A stretch of 64,000 bases of DNA from CAIWHR01 sp963773195 (GTDB lineage: Bacteria > Pseudomonadota > Gammaproteobacteria > Burkholderiales > Casimicrobiaceae), in contig CAVZAE010000008.1 in the NCBI GenBank assembly GCA_963773195.1, positions 1 through 64,000 on the forward strand, read 5' to 3'. Of this stretch, positions 61,733-64,000 are shown piece after piece. The translations under genes and the position numbers were made by a program. Numbering within the stretch: position 1 is the stretch's first letter; every line of letters starts with the position of its first letter. The notes under the pieces are model-generated. The model was given only the letters and a program-made list of their open reading frames with translations, did no database searches and had not been told where the DNA came from.

Positions 61733-64000
61733 CGAGCCTCGCTCTTGCCGGCAGGTACCAGCACGTCGCGATTGCCGTTCGACTGCATCGGCGAGACGAG
61801 CCCCGCTCGCTCCATTTGCTCGATCAGCCGCGCCGCCCGGTTGTAGCCGATGCGCAAATGTCGCTGCACGAGCGAGATCGACGGGCGCCGCGTCTGCAGC
61901 ACGAGCGCGACCGCCTGGTCGTACATGGGATCGGATTCCGCATCGGCGCCTTCGACGGGCACGCCTTCCTCGCCGTTGCCGTTCGTGCCGCCCTCGAGAA
62001 TGCCGTCGAGGTACTGGGGGCCGCCCTGCGCCTTCAGGTGCTCGACGACCTTGTGCACCTCGGCGTCGGACACGAATGCCCCGTGCACCCGCAGCGGATA
62101 GCCGACGCCAGGCGGCTGGAACAGCATGTCGCCCTGCCCGAGCAGCGCTTCCGCGCCCATGTGATCGAGGATCGTGCGCGAATCGACCTTGCTCGCGACC
62201 TGGAACGCGATCCGCGATGGAATGTTGGCCTTGATCAGGCCCGTAATCACGTCGACCGATGGCCGCTGCGTGGCGAGGATCAGATGGATACCCGCGGCAC
62301 GCGCCTTCTGCGCCACGCGCGCGATCAACTCCTCGATCTTCTTGCCTGTCACCATCATCAGGTCTGCGAGCTCGTCGATCACGACGACGATATAGGGCAT
62401 CTCCTCGAGCGGCTCGGGCGTGTCGGGCGTGAGCGAGAACGGATTCCCGAGCGGCTTGCCGGCTTTCCTGGCCTCGGCGACCTTGCCGTTGTAGCCCGAA
62501 AGGTTCCGCACGCCGAGCGACGACATGAGCCGATAGCGCCGCTCCATCTCGCCCACGCACCAGTTGAGCGCGTTGCCGGCAAGCTTCATGTCGGTAACGA
62601 CCGGTGCGAGCAGGTGTGGAATGCCCTCGTACACCGAGAGCTCGAGCATCTTCGGATCGATGAAGAGAAGCCTTACCTGGCGCGGCTCCGCCTTGTACAG
62701 GAGCGAGAGCACCATCGCGTTGACCGCGACCGACTTGCCCGACCCCGTCGTCCCGGCGACCAGCAGGTGCGGCATTCGCGCGAGATCCGCGATCACGGGC
62801 TTGCCGGCGATATCCTTGCCGAGGGCGAGCGTCAGCGGACTTTGGGCATCGTTGTACGTCGTCGAGGACAGGATCTCGACCAGCTTGACGACCTGCCGTT
62901 TCGGATTCGGCAGCTCGAGCGCCATGCACGACTTTCCGGGAATGGTCTCGACCACGCGGATGCTGATGACCGAGAGCGCCCGCGCCAGGTCCTTCATCAG
63001 GTTGACGATCTGCGCCCCTTTGACGCCGACCGCGGGCTCGATCTCGAAGCGCGTGATCACCGGTCCCGGGTAGGCGGCCAGCACGCGCACGGCGACGCCG
63101 AAGTCGGCGAGCTTGCGCTCGATCAAGCGCGAGGTGAATTCGAGTGTCTCCGCGCCGATCGCCTCCTGCGGTGGCGGCGCCTCGTCGAGCAGCGCGAGCG
63201 GCGGCAGCGGCGAATCGGGCATGTCCTGGAACAAGGGGCGCTGCCGCTCCTTGACGGCCCGCTCCGACTTCGGGACTTCGGCGACCGCTGGCACGACGAC
63301 GACCGGTTCGTGGACAACTTCCTCGTGTTTCGCCTGGAAGACCGCTTCGCGCTCGGCGACCGCCTGGGCGCCCCGCTCACGGTCGCGGCGCTCTTCCGCA
63401 CGTTGCCTGAGCAGAGTCAGCGCGCGCTCGAAGGCAGCGCCGATGCGCTCCATGAGCTTGAGCCACGACATGCCCGAGAAGAGCGACCAACCGATGGCGA
63501 AGAACACGATCAGGAGCAACGTTGCGCCGTTGAATCCTAGAAGCCGCGCCACGGCGCCACCCAGCACGTCGCCGAAGACTCCACCCGCCCGCTGCGGCAG
63601 CGCGGCCGGCAACCGATAGAAGCGCAGCGCCTCCAGCGCCGAGCTCGACAGGAGCACGAGGCCGAAGCCGAGGATGCCGAGATGAAGTGGATGTTCGCGC
63701 GCGCGCTCCGGGTGCCCGATTCGCCGATAGCCCGCGACGACAAGCACGACTCCGGCAACGACCCACCACCACGCCGACAGACCGAACAGGTAGAACAGCA
63801 GGTCGGAGAGCCACGCGCCGGCGACGCCGCCCTTGTTTGCGATCGGCGCGCCGATGCCGGACGTCGACCACGCGGGATCGTTGCGCGTGTAAGTGAAGAG
63901 GACCAACGCGAGCCACGCGAACGCCGCGACCACGAGCAACCACCACGACTCGCGCACAAGCCGTGCGAAGCGCGGCGAAAGCGCAGGCTCGACCGGAGCA
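61729..64000 (-). CDS. ftsK: DNA translocase FtsK (5' end outside the window)
   Basis: 757 residues are visible. Four N-terminal membrane segments (SWWLLVVAAFAWLALVLF and later), a linker, then the motor with Walker A LVAGTTGSGKSVAVNAMV, Walker B IVVVIDELADLMMV and the C-terminal gamma winged helix (PSISLVQRHLRIGYNRAARL) that reads KOPS sites. The frame stays open through position 64000, before the usual start. The linker is short, as in SpoIIIE-like or short FtsK forms. It couples chromosome segregation to division at the inner membrane. Confidence 0.95.
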   Translation of the reverse strand, partial: APVEPALSPRFARLVRESWWLLVVAAFAWLALVLFTYTRNDPAWSTSGIGAPIANKGGVAGAWLSDLLFYLFGLSAWWWVVAGVVLVVAGYRRIGHPERAREHPLHLGILGFGLVLLSSSALEALRFYRLPAALPQRAGGVFGDVLGGAVARLLGFNGATLLLIVFFAIGWSLFSGMSWLKLMERIGAAFERALTLLRQRAEERRDRERGAQAVAEREAVFQAKHEEVVHEPVVVVPAVAEVPKSERAVKERQRPLFQDMPDSPLPPLALLDEAPPPQEAIGAETLEFTSRLIERKLADFGVAVRVLAAYPGPVITRFEIEPAVGVKGAQIVNLMKDLARALSVISIRVVETIPGKSCMALELPNPKRQVVKLVEILSSTTYNDAQSPLTLALGKDIAGKPVIADLARMPHLLVAGTTGSGKSVAVNAMVLSLLYKAEPRQVRLLFIDPKMLELSVYEGIPHLLAPVVTDMKLAGNALNWCVGEMERRYRLMSSLGVRNLSGYNGKVAEARKAGKPLGNPFSLTPDTPEPLEEMPYIVVVIDELADLMMVTGKKIEELIARVAQKARAAGIHLILATQRPSVDVITGLIKANIPSRIAFQVASKVDSRTILDHMGAEALLGQGDMLFQPPGVGYPLRVHGAFVSDAEVHKVVEHLKAQGGPQYLDGILEGGTNGNGEEGVPVEGADAESDPMYDQAVALVLQTRRPSISLVQRHLRIGYNRAARLIEQMERAGLVSPMQSNGNRDVLVPAGKSEAR

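Overview
The window looks like chromosomal DNA of a high-GC betaproteobacterium, probably Burkholderiales-related. The evidence is the gene orders rpmF-plsX-fabH-fabD-fabG-acpP-fabF, dnaX-ybaB-recR beside the 4.5S RNA gene, and ftsK-lolA ... rarA-serS, together with lysC beside tRNA-Ser(GCU) and several TRAP, gentisate and Tat-exported proteins. I saw no rRNA, CRISPR array, transposase, integrase or phage module.

Region 1 (1 to about 26.5 kb) is accessory. It holds small, mostly unlinked genes: two universal stress proteins, a propeller/FG-GAP repeat protein, a c-type cytochrome, a GrdB-related protein, a DUF1254 protein with an unknown partner, a patatin, glyoxalase, a GMC oxidoreductase with its small Tat subunit, two ChaC paralogues, SnoaL-like, cytochrome b561, a beta-helix protein, an intradiol dioxygenase, ACC deaminase, a cytochrome c/streptogramin-lyase-like fusion and an alpha/beta hydrolase. 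Long gene-poor gaps separate them. These gaps carry at least eight complete or degenerate copies of a palindromic element (core arms GATAGCAG and CTGCTATC) and a second set of sites resembling integron attC recombination sites. Seven genes here are broken by one-base frameshifts.

Region 2 (26.6 to 43.8 kb) starts sharply at tRNA-Ser(GCU) and is mostly core. In minus-strand order the genes run yceD, rpmF, plsX, fabH, fabD, fabG, acpP, fabF (fatty acid initiation and elongation), then lysC and a Gfo/Idh/MocA oxidoreductase. Divergent from them are maf and a tetrapyrrole-methylase-fold methyltransferase. A CBS protein, a complete TRAP transporter (dctP, dctQ, dctM), dnaX-ybaB-recR and ffs follow.

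Region 3 (43.9 to 54.9 kb) is catabolic and envelope-related: an MltF-like transglycosylase, an exported creatininase/propeller/amidohydrolase set, an ABC solute-binding operon with an NTF2-like protein and a class II aldolase, and, divergent from it, a gentisate 1,2-dioxygenase with a 3-hydroxybenzoate 6-hydroxylase-like flavoprotein. A small secreted protein with a PEP-CTERM-like tail closes it.

Region 4 (54.9 to 64 kb) carries serS and rarA, then an inserted plus-strand block (HpcH aldolase, D-2-hydroxyacid dehydrogenase, glycerophosphodiester phosphodiesterase), then lolA, a small exported protein and ftsK, which runs off the window. Two frameshift cases also occur in the core half. Several frameshifts lie in C or G homopolymers, so sequencing error must be excluded before any gene is called a true pseudogene.
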